A stretch of DNA of 64,000 nt from Sipunculus nudus (lineage: Eukaryota > Annelida > Sipuncula > Golfingiida > Sipunculidae). Position 1 is the stretch's first letter, and every line of letters starts with the position of its first letter. Below the pieces are notes generated by a model that had not been told where the DNA came from, did not search any database, and saw nothing but the letters and a program-made list of their open reading frames with translations. Shown here piece after piece: positions 26,054 through 39,759 of the stretch. Where the stretch lies: the NCBI GenBank assembly GCA_026874595.1, contig CM049307.1, positions 37,428,862 through 37,492,861 on the forward strand, written 5' to 3'. The position numbers and the translations under genes are program-made.

Positions 26054-29000
26054 AACAAGTGACCCATGGGTCATGACGCTCAGCTGACTAAGAAGAGATT
26101 CACACAAAGAATTTTACCATCTGAATGCCACATTTTGCTAGTGGTATCCTCATTCAACTGTAGCAATTAAAGTTCATCAAAATCGACAAGAAAAAAAAAT
26201 TTCATGATAATATGTCCAGCCATTCCCATGAAATCTAGCCTTTTTGTATGCAGTCAGCTGACTTATAGGACCATGCACATTTTTTAAGGACATCCCTGGA
26301 TTTTATGACAGAAGATTCTATGTCAAAAAGTTGTACCATGTCTGACTGTCTATGTGCTTAAAATGTTTTTGGCCAGTAATATAGGTCACAATGACCTTAT
26401 TTCAGGTTTCCATGGATATTGCCCAAAAGTTCCCTGTATATTACATTGGAACATTCTAGGGAAAGCAGATACAATTTGTGCTCATCTGATTTTCAGGATG
26501 CTAAAAATCCTGTCTTTGGCCAAAAGTTACATGTATATTTAATATAAGTTACCATGACATAATTTCAGGTTTCAATGCAGATTTAGAGAAGATTTTAGGG
26601 CTAGCAGATACAATTTGTGCTCTGTCTGACGGACTAGGTGCTTAAAATAATGTTTTCAGCCTGTAGTTTACAAACAAGTGACCCAGGGGTCATGAGGCTC
26701 AGCTGACCAGGAAGACATTGACAAAAGTAATTTTATCATCTGAATGTCAAATTTGAATGAAATACTTTTTCCAAACTTGACCTTTTGCATCAAAATCATC
26801 CAATATTCATTGGAGTACTATGGAGCTCTGTAGCATGAAGGATATGGGTAACAGACACCTATTTTCAAGGTTTACAAGATGACTTTTCAGGGGTCTCCCA
26901 GCATGTCAAAAAATAAAATTCTAGGTCCAGTTATTATGATTTGTGCCCTGTTAACAAATCCAAATGTTTATTCTGGGGGGTATTTCAAAGCCGCATAGGA
27001 TGAAGGATATGGGTAACAGAGATGTAATTTCAGGTGCACAAGGAGAGGGGGCCTCCCAGCATATCAAGAAAGGAGATTCTAGGTCAAGTCATTATAATTT
27101 GTGCTCTGTTAACAGATGACCAAATCTTTATTCTGGGGAGTACTTCGGAGCCCCAGAGCATGAAGGATATGGGTAACAGGGACCTTATTTCGGGTTTCCA
27201 TGTAGACCTTTTATGGGCTTCTCTGGAGGTGAGGACAGAAGATTCTAGGTCCAGTCATTATGATTTGTGCCCTGTTAATATATGACCAAATCTTTATTCT
27301 GGGGGGTACTTCAGAGCCCCATAGCTCACAGAATATGGGAAACAGGGACCTTATTTCGGGTTTCCATGTAGACCTTTTATGGGCTTCCCTGGAGGTGAGG
27401 ACAGAAGATTCTAGGTCCAGTCATTATGATTTGTGCCCTGTTTACAGATGACCAAATGTTTAAAGATCACAAAAGTAGAGAAAAAAAATCGTAAAAAATA
27501 AAAAAAATATAGGTGGCGCCACCAATCTCCAGAAATTGATGAAACACTCCATGATCAATATCCATGCAAAGAATCATGGTGATTAATGCATTAGTTGTTC
27601 AGATACTTGAGCTTTTTTATTAAATTTTGCATTATTCTGGGGGGTACTTCAGAACCCCATAGCTCAAAGAATATAGGTCACAGTGACCTAATTTCAGGTT
27701 TACAAGGAGAATTTCCATAGACCTCCCAGGATTTCAAGTAAGAAGATTCCCGGTCTAGCAGTTACGATTTGTGCCCTGTTAACAGACAGACGCCTGGATG
27801 GCCGGACTGACGACGGACAAAAGGTGATCCCTACAGCTCAGATGACTTTCAGTCAGCTGAGCTAAAAATTGAAAAAATACAGGTGGCGCCACCAGAATGC
27901 AGAAACTGATGAAACATTTCATGATCAATATCCATGCAAAGAATCATGGTGATCAATATAATAATTGTTCAGATACTTGAGCTTTTGTATCAAATTTTCC
28001 ATTATTCTGGGGGGTACTTCGGAGCCCCATAGCTCAGAGGTTATGGGTAACCGAGACCTAATTTCTAGTTTTTAAGGAAACTTTTCATGGGCCTCTCAGC
28101 ATGTCAAGAGAGAAGATTCTAGGTCCAGTTGTTACGATTTGTGCCATGTTAACAGATGACCACATCTTATGAGGTCTCAAAAATAGAGAAAAAAATTCGT
28201 AAAAATAAAAAAAAATACAGGTGGCGCCACCATACTGCAGAAACTGATGACACATTCCATGATCAATATCGATGCAAAAAAATCATGGTGATCACTGCAA
28301 TTGTTGTTTAGATACTTGAGCTTTTGTATCAAATTGTCCATTATTCTGAGGGATATTTCAGATGACTTACAGTCAGCTGAGCTAAAAACACTTAATGGTC
28401 AATATCCATGCAAAGAATCATGATGATCTCTGTATTAGTTGTTCAGATACTTCAGCTTTTGTATCAAATTGTCCATTATTCTGAGGGATACTTCAGAGTC
28501 CTATAGCTTGAAGGATATGGGTAACAGAGACCTAATTTCAAGTTTCCACAGGCACTCTTCATGGGCCTCCTTGCATGACAAGAATGAAGTTTCTAGGTCC
28601 AGTTGTTGCAATTTGTACCCTCTTGATAGATAACATAGGTGGAGCCACCAGTCTGCAGGAACTGATGGAACATCTCATAATCAATATGTATGCAAAAAAT
28701 CATGACCATCAGTGATGTAGTTATTGAGATATTGAAGTTTTTGTATGAAATTTTTGACTACTCTGGAGGGGTACTTTGGGGCCCCATAGCTCGAAGAATA
28801 TGGGTAACAGAGACCTAATTTTGGTTTCCATGGAGACTTTTCATAGGTCTCTCAGTGTGTCGAGAATGAAGATTCTAGGTCCAGTTGTTATGATTTGTGC
28901 CACGTTAACAGATGACAGCATCCTTAAAGGTCTCAAAAATAGAGGAAAAAATCATAAAAAATAAAACAATACAGGTGGCGCCACAAGTCTGCAGGAACTG

Positions 29001-30356
29001 ATGGAACATTTCATAATCAATATGTATGCCAAAAATCATGACCATCAGTGATGTAGTTATTGAGATATTGAAGTTTTTGTATGAAATTTTTTACTACTCT
29101 GGGGGGGGGGGTACTTTTGGGCCCCATAGCTCGAAGGATATGGTTAACAGAGACCTAATTTCTGGTTTCCAAGGATATTTTTCATGGACCTCTCAGTGTG
29201 TCAAGAATGAAGGTTCTAGGTCCAGTCGTTACAATTTGTGCCATGCTAACAGATGACAGCATCCTTAAAGGTCTCAAAAATAGAGGAAAAAATCATAAAA
29301 AAAAACAATAAAGGTGGCACCACCAGTCTGCAGGAAGTGATGACACAACTCATGATCAATAGTTATGCCACAAATCATGACCATCAGTGATGTAGTTATT
29401 GAGATATTGAAGTTTTTGTTTGAAATTTTTTACTTTTCTTGGGTGTACTTTGGGGCTCCATAGCTCGAAGAATATGGGTAACAGAGACCTAATTTCTGGT
29501 TTCCATGGAGACTTTTCATAGGTCTCTCAGTGTGTCAAGAATGAAGATTCTAGGTCCAGTCTTTACGATTTGTGCCTTGTTAACAGATGTTTACATTTTG
29601 AAAGGTCTCAAAAATAGAGAAAAAAATTCGTTAAAAATTGAACGATACAGGTGGTGCCACCAGTCTGCAGGAAGTGATGGAACATCTCATGATCAATATG
29701 TATGACAAAAATCATGACCATCAGTCAAGTATTTAATGAGATATTGAAGTTTTTGTTTGAAATTTTTTACTTTTCTGGGGGGTAGTTTGGGGCCCCATAG
29801 CTGGAAGGATATGGGTAACAGAGACCTAATTTCTGGTTTCCATGGAGACTTTTCATAGGTCTCTCAGTGTGTTGAGAATGAAGATTCTAAGTCCAGTTAT
29901 TAAGATTTGTGTCTTGTTAACAGATGTTCACATTTTTAAAGGTCTCAAAAATAGAGAAAAAAATTCGTAAAAAATTGAAAAAATACAGGTGGCGCCACCA
30001 GTCTTCAGGAACTGATGGAACCTCTCATGATCAATATGTATGCCAAAAATCATGACCATCAGTCAAGTAGTTATTGAGATATTGAAGTTTTTGTATGAAA
30101 TTTTTGACTACTCTGGGGGGGGGGGTACTTTGGGGCCCCATAGCTCGAAGGATATGGGTAACAGAGACCTAATTTCTGGTTTCCAAGGAGATTTTTCATG
30201 GACCTCCCAGGATGTCAAGTAAGAAGATTCCAGTTCTAGCGGTTACGATTTGTGCCTGGTTAACGGACAGACAGACGGACAGACAGACAGACAGACGGAC
30301 GACGGACAAAGAGTGATCGCTATAGCTCAGATGACTTTCAGTCAGCTGAGCTAAAA
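26054..30356. mobile_element. Composite non-autonomous element
   Basis: It opens AACAAGTGACCCATGGGTCA, then GCTCAGCTGAC (26078-26088). It closes with GTCAGCTGAGC (30341-30351) then TAAAAA. The two 11-mers are exact inverted repeats. A second copy of the left end lies at about 26673. Extra copies of the right end lie near 27838-27865 and 28360-28385, so the block is a chain or nest of related elements. The interior is built of modules of about 337 bp. The right end has GACAGACGGACAGACAG-type repeats. No transposase or reverse transcriptase frame is visible. A second copy with the same termini is at 62607-63846. Confidence 0.75.
26950..30130. repeat. Modules of about 337 bp with GGTGGCGCCACC
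   Basis: About eight to nine modules in the composite element. Typical landmarks in order are GGGGTACTT, CCCATAGCTCGAAGGATATG, GATTCTAGGTCCAGT, CTCAAAAATAGAG, ACAGGTGGCGCCACCAG, CATGATCAATAT and GAGATATTGAAGTTTTTGT. The palindrome recurs near 27512, 27885, 28220, 28641, 28975, 29310, 29650 and 29988. It is intact in some modules and decayed in others (GGTGGAGCCACC, GGTGGCACCACC, GGTGGTGCCACC). Confidence 0.85.
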
Positions 30357-30603
30357 ATCCTGTACAGTTAATGGTTTACTATTAATTTTCAAGTTAATGT
30401 TCCTAACTAAATAACATGTACGAAAGAGAGTGATAAATTATAAATTTGCAATTATAGTAATAGACTTCTACCAAATTGGACTAAGTTATGAAATAATAAA
30501 ACCTTGTCCCTCCTGAATATATCAGGATATAAGTTTTTGTCTGTCCCAGGAAGAATAGAAATTAGTTCTTGAATGCCCCTGATGCTGTGAATCATGTACT
30601 CAC

Positions 30604-30753
30604 CGGTTGCGTATCCTTTTCGTGGAAGTTACTTTTATAGAGCGGTAACCAGGGGGTGGAATACTGGCCACCTAGTGAGAACTGTGAAGTGTGTTGTGAC
30701 GGGAATGGGATGGGCCTCTCAGCGGGTGCTAAGGTTTTGCTTCCTCCAAAATT
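30604..30753 (-). CDS. Exon 2 of the same gene
   Basis: A 150-nt exon of exactly 50 codons, phase 0 at both ends. The acceptor is canonical (CTGTTACTTTTCAG, intron end at 30754) and the donor is near-consensus (CCG then GTGAGT, intron start at 30603). The peptide starts NFGGSKTLAPAERP and ends YKSNFHEKDTQP, rich in Pro, Ser and aromatic residues with no recognised domain. Its phase fits exon 1 (ending ...AAG ATG) and exon 3 without any stop. It is the best-defined exon of the gene because both splice sites are strong. It sits just upstream, in the sense of transcription, of the repeat-filled intron 2. Confidence 0.7.
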
Positions 30754-31550
30754 CTGAAAAGTAACAGATAGATTGTTATATAATGTACTTATCACATCAT
30801 TTATTAAATATTGTGTACACTCACCAATGAATTTAAAAACCCCTTGGAGATTGGAGATATGCCTGAAACAAAAAAAAACATATATACACATATAATAAAA
30901 TCTCACTTGTATAACCCTGTTATAAAACCCTTAGATATTCCATTATCATTGAAAAAATACTGTTTGCTTATAAGTATGTGCTCAATGTCTCCTTAAGTAA
31001 ATTTTCAGTAACAGCGACTGGTATGGTCCAGACATTCATTTTAAAGTTATGTGTGTCAAAGATATGTATCAACCTACATTTGCAATGGGAAAAATGAGAA
31101 TTTTTTAATACTTTTCAGCTTTTCAGTATAATGAAACTTCAATAATGTATGACACAGATGGACAAGACTTCAAGAAAACTATATGTGGAGTAGATCATTT
31201 CTAGAATCTTGACACATACCAGGGCCATAATTTTACCCAGGGGAGTGGGGTATATATCTCTATTTATTTTACTTAAGTGGTATATGCAATGTTTTTAGTT
31301 TCCCCATGAGAGCCAAATAAATTCATAAGTAACTAGACCAACAAACAGATGACCAGCCAACCTCAGGGTCATGATAAAGTGGCTACTTTCCCTGATAACG
31401 TTTATGATTAACTACCCAGCATGCAGCACTGGAAACTTGATGTCAGTGCTGTTTCCTTACTTGGAAATGTGGCAAGGCATGGTTAGGCCCAGCTGTGATG
31501 GAAATCTGAAAATGTTGCTTCACCTGACAGTTTCACAGGTAAGATTGCAT

Positions 31551-31585
<35 letters not shown>

Positions 31586-34500
31586 GTACAACGTGATCAA
31601 CAGTAGATAGGGATAGATAGGGATATGTTTACATTTTAATTTGAGATTAACTATTGCTTTTGGAAGTTTAATTTTTTTTGCTTTATATCAAGAGTCTGGA
31701 CTGTTTTAACTTTAATAGGCATGCATAGATGTGTGTGAATATTAAAAGCAGCAGTCTATTTTGATTATAAACATTCATGGATCCTTTTGAATTTAAGTGG
31801 ATATGAATCTGTTCCAAATTTTAATTAATTTTCAATTTTAATTTCAGATTTAAAATATCTGACTAGAAATAGAATTTCTCATTTATCTAATTTTAATGTA
31901 AATGTTAAAATGTTATCTGAGCTCTCAATATAGAAATATCTTGAGATATAATGAAAATTTGGTACCATATTTCCCATCAAAAGATAGAAGAGAATTATCT
32001 TACTTGTTGAAATAATACCTATTTTATTGAGCTCAAGACATGAAGGCAATGTGTGATATTTTAGTAAAGGTGTTGAATTAATAATACAAAGTAGTATATG
32101 TTCCTTGTTGCCTGCCTTGAAACACTGGTACCCGTAAGGAAAGAAATGATACTTTAATTGTAAGATCTGAATGGTTTCTTGGTTTCTCATAGAAAGAGCA
32201 CATATTATTTATAAGCCCTGATGATCTTACAGAAACAAAGCTGACATCAAAGGTGTAAAAAATATCAGACAAAAAATCTAAACAAAAATATTTCAAACAG
32301 AATACAGTCTGGACTGGTGCAGAATATATAGTGTGAATGCCCTCACACAATCAATATAGCAACAATATGTGATGTAAATATGTTTATGAAAGCAACTGTT
32401 CAGTTTACATCCAAATTAATATACCTATATTAAACTAAAAGAAATATGTATAGGGAAATAACCTGTCTACTTACAGAGTTACTCTACTTGTTGATTCTGG
32501 CACTATTTAGCTTATTCCTATGCCAACGTGACAACCAACGAAACTATGAGAACCAATCCAAAAGGGTCTACATTCAGCACTAAGGGCCCGTAAGCTGCTA
32601 ATTCTCCTCATAAAAGCAATGAAAAGCTCTTTATTAACAACAGAACTTTTGTTGTGGGATACCCTCAGAGAAGTGTAAACATGTGGACGTATTTTTGGGG
32701 CTGTGACACCAAGAACCCTTGGAGCTGATCCCAAACACAGCTACAAATCACTCGTTAATGGCCCGTCAGCTGTATAGGATATACATGTACCCACAGTATG
32801 AGGCCTCAGGCTTTATTAATACTTCATTCATTTCTGAACCTGTTCACTATTCATTATCCTCAATACTGAACCAGCTCTTTGAAACTCTGAATAAAGTGAG
32901 GGTTATTATTTTGGGTCAGTTCTGTTTAAGCACTAAGTGGGCAGGTATATCCATAAATTATTTTATTGAATGGTTTCATGGATATTTAATAAGGAAATGT
33001 TAAATATAGCTTATCTCGGAGTCTGAACATCTTAAGGTGTTTAAATATTGATGTAAACCTCTGTGTTCACAACCCAAGGATAAGAGTTCTACAAGTTTTA
33101 TAGCACTATTAGGGGATTATAATGTGTGACAAACAGCCATCCATAAAGTGCGATTTGTGACTTGACATCGCTGTGAATAATGAAATCTTCCACCATGAAT
33201 TGCTTACTGAAAGGAAGCTTTGCCGGTTTTTCTGTTTCTGTTATTGCTCATAATCCTTTGTCTTATACAGGATTCACAGAAGATATAATACTGTATGTTT
33301 TACCAGTATACAGAAAGGTATTATTAATAACCAAAGAGTCATGTTAATAAATAGGCAAATTAATCAGAACACATTTTAGACTTAATGGATTAACAGGAAG
33401 TTGGCTAAACATCATAAAGAGTCACTCAGACAGGGCTGAATTTATACGATGATATGATGCAAGATCTTCAAGCATTGTAATAACAATGTATAACTGTACT
33501 GATCCCTTTCAAAGGGTAAAGGCTTCAGTCCATATTACTGAATTGTAGGTTATAAAACACCTTCAAAGTGGGCTACAATCTATTGGCAGAAATGGCTTAT
33601 GGATTTATTCATCTTACTGTCTGACTTGTAACTGAAACAGCACTGAAACTGCAGACATAAAGGTAGGTCAACTCTGTCCCACTGCCATACTTTCCAACAC
33701 TTGATCTGTCATAAGTTGATTACTTGTGTGAAGGATTAAAAATCAGTCTAATGGAAGTGATAGTTGGCTTTTACATCATTTCCTCTCTTGCCAAAATGTG
33801 TAAAAATACCCTTCCTCGATTTCCTAAAGCAGCCAAGTGCTATAAAGTAGAGTATTTTGTACTGATCCTCGGAGAGGCAGCCGTCCATAGCTGTATTGAT
33901 CTGAAACCTCATTTGTATGTCAAGCAGAAACCAAATTATAGCCATTTGTTTCCCTGAAGTATATTTGTTTCTGCTTGAAAATGGATGGTTTAAAATAGGT
34001 TGGATCAGATTTGAGTCTAAGGTCATTTGCAATGGAATGGACCCAAATGAGCACCCTTTTCCAACAGTAAAACTATCACTCCTAGCTGCCCCAAGTATAT
34101 ACCTTATGTTTAAGCATAGGGAAGGTAACCCAACTTACTGATGTAATACCCTGTATAAAATTACCTCATACATATGATAAAGCATACCCTCATTAAACTG
34201 AAACCTGAATATATATAAATGATGTGCATGAGACCCCAGCTCCTTATGTTCAAACATATCAAGTGGTCACTGATAAATAGGGAACAGCATTTGATTACAC
34301 TAGGCTGTTTAAAATAGAAGAACATCTGTGTTTTGCTCTTACTTTTTATGATATATCTGTAGCTATAAGGCACAGTGTGGGGTTCATGCCCTGAAATTTA
34401 AGCATTAATCTAATCATGTATCTTCTTGGAACAAACAATGTTAGATTAAATAGGTATATAAATCTACTCTAGTGAAAAGGCTAGATCAAAGAATCCAAGC

Positions 34501-36088
34501 TTATAAAGATTGATCACTGAGGGTCTGTACTCTCACAAATCACATGCTACGCTGGAATTTCTTGGGAATTTTCTTGTCGAAGTACAAATGTTATGTGCTC
34601 TTCACTGACAATACAATGGTTCAGGACATTGAATGGTTACAGCTGTTTGGTCCAGTAAACACTTTCACACCATAAAGGACTGAACAGAATACAAGGGAAG
34701 TCTAATAAAGTTATAAACTCATATTTTTATCAACAAATGGAGGTTTTGTTCAAACCCATCTTTGTTCATCTGTCTAGTCTTGGTCTGTAGGGTTACCAGG
34801 TGGGTGTGAAAAAAGACTACCAATGATCTCTGTGAAGAATTTATGAAAAAGAAATTTTTTGTGGAGATAACTGCTTCCATTTTTTTAATGCTAGCTCATC
34901 TAATCCTTATAATATATATATTTATGTACATCTGGAGCTGAAGTTAAAAATTAAATTCTGCAGAAAATTCCAGACCTAAATTCCCTTTGATTCTTATTAA
35001 ATCACAATAAACCATGTACAAAGCACAACAGACAGTCCTGAAGTTTCTTGTTTACAAGTCAAACAAAAATAAGAAAAAAAAATGAAAACATAAACAGCTT
35101 TGATTTTTATTAACATTTTTTTGTGGTATCAGAGGCCCTAGCATTAAAAAAGCCCAAGCAGGCCTCTAAGTCTGGGATTTATTCAAACTTTGATATGGAT
35201 TCTGAATATTTAATATCTCTTTGCCATTACCCTCTTTTGTTATCATAACTTAGCCAAATAGATGGGATCAATCAGTTACTTGATCAGTCAGCTGGTACAG
35301 TGGACATATAAAGTTCTCACTCAGACAGCTGCTTGATTTCTAATCCCAGCAGAGATGAGCTGTGAAAGATACTTTTTCCTCAATTTCCAATATGTCGGCC
35401 GGGACATTAGGCCTTGGTATGTTGCTCTCTACTCTGTTCCCTCAAGTTATGGAAGACATGGGGATATGGTGGGGTGAGCTGTTCTAGCGGCCACCCTGCC
35501 AGGGAGAAGCGGTTTTGTTTAGTATATTACCAGTCACCCCGTTCACTGAGTCAGGGCTTAACAGTGCCTGGACTGCGTTGTCCTGTAACTGAGTTTCCTC
35601 CATGAGTTATCTTCTGTACACTTTAATAATAAAAAATATGTATCTATAATAAGGCTCTGAAGTCCATTACAGTGTAAAAGACATACTTTAGAGAGCTGTG
35701 ATGATGCTGGAAGGTTGTTACTGTGAGGTAGCTGCTAATGCTGCTCCTTAACGAGAGGTGACATCAGCTTCACCAGGTGAGAGATCTTCATTAACAAACA
35801 TAGGTAATGAGATTTACTTCTGATAACAATGGCAAAAAGGTAAAGAGTTTTAAAAAGTTATTTCATCCATGGCACTGACAAAGCACAAACCCTGGAGAGA
35901 CCTGGGTGCTCTGAGCTAGGCCAGCAGGATAATCAGGAAGACACTGTGAAAATGTTGCTAAGCCAGAGTTCATATAAACATGGCTCATCCCTTTATGAAC
36001 TAGTAAGAAGGTTCATATTTTACTAATGCTATTATTCATAAAAAGAATTGAAATAAGATATGTGCTTTTTTAAATGTTTTAAACGTAT
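30754..36088. other. Intron 1, largely unique
   Basis: No further exon with good splice borders and a fitting phase was found. A (TA)n tract lies at 31550-31586. Short frames at 32507-32734, 33724-33957 and 35414-35605 have no supporting context. Confidence 0.5.
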
Positions 36089-36290
36089 AAATATCAATGA
36101 GATAAACAGATGTTAACAAGGCAAGAGGCAAATCTAAGCTCACAGGCTTACAGTCAATCCCTTCAATACATATTATGGTATCTTAATTAAAAATATCAAT
36201 GAGATAAACAGATGTTAACAAGGCAAGAGGCAAATCTAAGCTCACAGGCTTACAGTCAATCCCTTCAATACATATTATGGTATCTTAATC
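36089..36290. repeat. 102-bp perfect tandem duplication
   Basis: Two copies of a unit starting ATATCAATGAGATAAACAGA and ending ATTATGGTATCTTAAT, near identical and therefore recent. Confidence 0.93.
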
Positions 36291-38113
36291 AATTTATTCT
36301 TATTGCATTCAACATTATCAATAAAATCATTCAAACAAAGTTAATACTGTAGTTTAAGCTGCGGGCTAATCACAAGTCACCAATCAAGCAGGCAGATGTG
36401 ATAATCCCCAGTTTTAATGATTCATAGCTAAAATTTAACTATACATTTGGTGTACCTGGGGTCTGCTGCAATAATATTTGGTAGGCTTAAGTACAGTTGT
36501 TGGAATGTAAACCAATAATTATTGTAATTGTGATGTCATAATGGTTACCATAGTTACATACACCTCTTGACTAAAATGGCACTTTTCATGGAATCTAATC
36601 TGTTCTACCTTGATTTCACATCTGAAGCTATTATTTTACAAACACACAAACACATCTAGCTATCATTATCCTGATCAGTTAACAAATACAGCTTCCTGCT
36701 AAAAATATCCACATTAAACAGGTAACACACATGTGGCATTCAATTTCTACTTATAAACACTTTTTATTGTGTCCCTACAGATGGTACGTCTTGCTAGATA
36801 CAGAATAAAACAGTTTCTAATTTGGTCCTAGTGTCGGAGATATATATGCTGGGAATTAGGTAATTCTGCCATCAGTGAGACTGAATTAGCCGTCTCAGTC
36901 AGGGGCAGGACTCCAGCTCCAACAAACAGGTGAAAAATTCAACACAAAAAGCAGCCCCATACTAATGCAAAGTAAAACCACAGCATCAGGCCAACTGATC
37001 AATCTAGGTAGCCTGTGTTTAATTTGAAGGCAAAATTGCCCATTGTTGTTTCAGATTTTTCCCCTGTTATGAGCAAACTCTCTTGTGGAAAAAACTGTCA
37101 CAGAGTCTTCTTGGAATCTAGCACAGGGTTGTTAATGTTGTAATGCCGCGGATTGTTAATGTTGTAATGCACCAGTTTTATTATAAAATATATACAGCCT
37201 GCTTTAAACAGTCTTTGTGACTGACCATAAATAACCTTTTCTTTTCATTCCTTGTGACCTTATTTTTTTCAGCTTGTATACATATACCTGAGACATTGGG
37301 CTGTTTTTAAACTGGATGGACCACGTAATTAAAGTACTACCATTAATTCTTAATTTGATCAATTTTCCATCTAAATCTTAGAATTAATGCTTTAACCATC
37401 ATGTACTATATTATTAAACATCTGGATGTTTTAATGATGCTCTGGTAGTAGGTGTACTTCTAACCATTCTTTATTTGAATTCTGTATGATGAGATGGTGA
37501 ATTACATGCATTATAGATCAGTCTGTCTGGACAGACCACAAACTGACAGATTCATATTTAAGGAGCGTAACTACCCGTCTGTCCTTTATAAACTAAAGGT
37601 AATCCCTTGAGCTTTTATATAAATAGGCCACAAAATGTGGATATCATTGCACACATTGCTGCTTGTTTTGTTTAAATCAACCTGTTTATAATATGTGGGG
37701 GCCTGCCAAAAAAATCAAAACAAATTAAACTAGGGCATCTGGTGGCAAGTAAGATAAGCCAGAGCTTTGCAAATGGCGTTTTGCAACAAATGACCTTTCT
37801 ACCTTCGCATATGTGCAACCTACCACCTAAGGTTATATTTTTTTCTCGTTTGCCAACATTTGTGTTTACAAACAGCTGGTTGTTAAACAAGTTTTTATCA
37901 TCCTTCATGGAGGCTTTATAAGAACTTTTCATAACCAGAATTACACTTAGATCATTAATATATGCATAGAGGAAGCCAGAAATCATATATATTCTTTATC
38001 AAAAGGTAGGTGAACGGGCAGCTTTAATAAAATGTCATTGTAAGATGAACAGCTACAGGAAATCAGCCTGTCAATATTAAAGCCAGATATTCACCTACAT
38101 GATGTGTATAATT
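36291..38113. other. Intron 1 unique sequence
   Basis: Only a small doubled motif (GTTAATGTTGTAATGC near 37133-37172) was noticed. No coding exon was found. Confidence 0.5.
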
Positions 38114-38549
38114 AATGTGATTTCTGGCTTACATTGCTTACATATTCATGATCTGTAGTAAATTTCTGCTTAGAAAGGTTTTTATGACATTTTTGTGATG
38201 GCTGTGTGAGCATGTTCACCTTCAAGCTTTAATAAACGTGGCTCATGCACCTATGCTGACAGAGAGACCATGCAATGGGAGGTGGTTCACTTGGCTAAAT
38301 GTTTGTGGAAGCTGAAGGGTCAATAGTATTTGGCTAATGTGATTTCTGGCTTACATTGCTTACATATTCATGATCTGTAGTAAATTTCTGCTTAGAAAGG
38401 TTTTTATGACATTTTTGTGATGGCTGTGTGAGGATGTTCACCTTCAAGCTTTAATAAACGTGGCTCATGCACCTATGCTGACAGAGAGACCATGCAATGG
38501 GAGGTGGTTCACTTGGCTAAATGTTTGTGGAAGCTGAAGGGTCAATAGT
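38114..38549. repeat. 222-bp tandem duplication
   Basis: Two nearly identical copies (38114-38335 and 38336-38549), both starting AATGTGATTTCTGGCTTACA and ending GCTGAAGGGTCAATAG. Confidence 0.94.
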
Positions 38550-38640
38550 TGCCAAATACTGTCAATAGTTGCTAAATACTGTCAATAGTTGCTAAATACT
38601 GTCAATAGTTGCCAAATACCGTCAATAGTTGCCAAATACC
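38541..38640. repeat. 20-bp minisatellite, five copies
   Basis: Five exact-length units of GTCAATAGTTGC(C/T)AAATAC(T/C), beginning inside the end of the 222-bp duplication. Confidence 0.95.
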
Positions 38641-39759
38641 ATTTGCAAGACTGGTTTGCCTGGCTTGTTGCTTGTTGGATATATTTGGATTATTTTGGTT
38701 TTACTTAAAACCAGCTTCAAGTAAACAGTTCAATTACAGTTGTAAGTTTGTTTGTTTGCCGGTACTGATTTTTGATAATCAAAATAACTATTTCTTCCTA
38801 TTAACCTAATCGGCTACTAAGACAACATTATTGACTGATATTGATTTAAAAAGACTGAAATAGTCCCTTGGAATTCTCTGAGTATAAAGACAGAAATAAA
38901 ATACATGCCAGTTATATGAGACAGGTGAAATTTTACTGCATGTCGGCACTTTGTAAAATCAATGAAGAATAAATATTCATGAATACTGGCTTCTAAATAA
39001 AACATACACATTTATAATAAAGACTAATGGGCCAATTTATGATTCAACAAAGTATCATTTTAAAAATAGATCCTGCAGTTTAGGAATCTCTAAACATGTA
39101 TGCCATAAGAAAGATGTCTCCCAGCAGTACATGGAACACTTAACTGGCTCCATTTGTTAGGATTAGACTTTTGATATTCTGGCATTTCCTGTTTCCTTTC
39201 ATCATTTAATTATCAATATGCAAAACTGCTTTATATAGAACATTTCTTTTCTTCCACATCTGATGACCTTGTACAGATTTAACATAAACTAGAAATTACC
39301 CAATCAGCTGTCCTGATGTCTATATATGTAAACGTTATGCAATTGTAGAAACTAAATGAAAAAAGTAAAAATACCACCAGTTTGGTACAACTGAAACAGT
39401 ACCTAGTTTTGATCTCCAGATCATAACACCAACTGCCAGCACAGTACCTACAGCCTTTCTCAGAAATGAGTCAAAATATTAACGATATACATCATAATAA
39501 TTTTTTTAAATCCATTATATTCAGCTATATACTTTTTTCCTAAATCTAAGCATTTGGGAAAACAACTGAAATATAAGAATTTTAATTTTATGTGTGCTAA
39601 AAAATATTTTATATAATACAGAGCCTTGATTATCTGAACAATTCAGAGAACAATGGAGCTGCTCATATTAACAGTCTTTTAGATAAATTAGTTAGGTACC
39701 GTAACAGTAAAATTGACTTCATATTAAATGTTTCAAAGTCTGTTTAATGTAGCTTGGAT

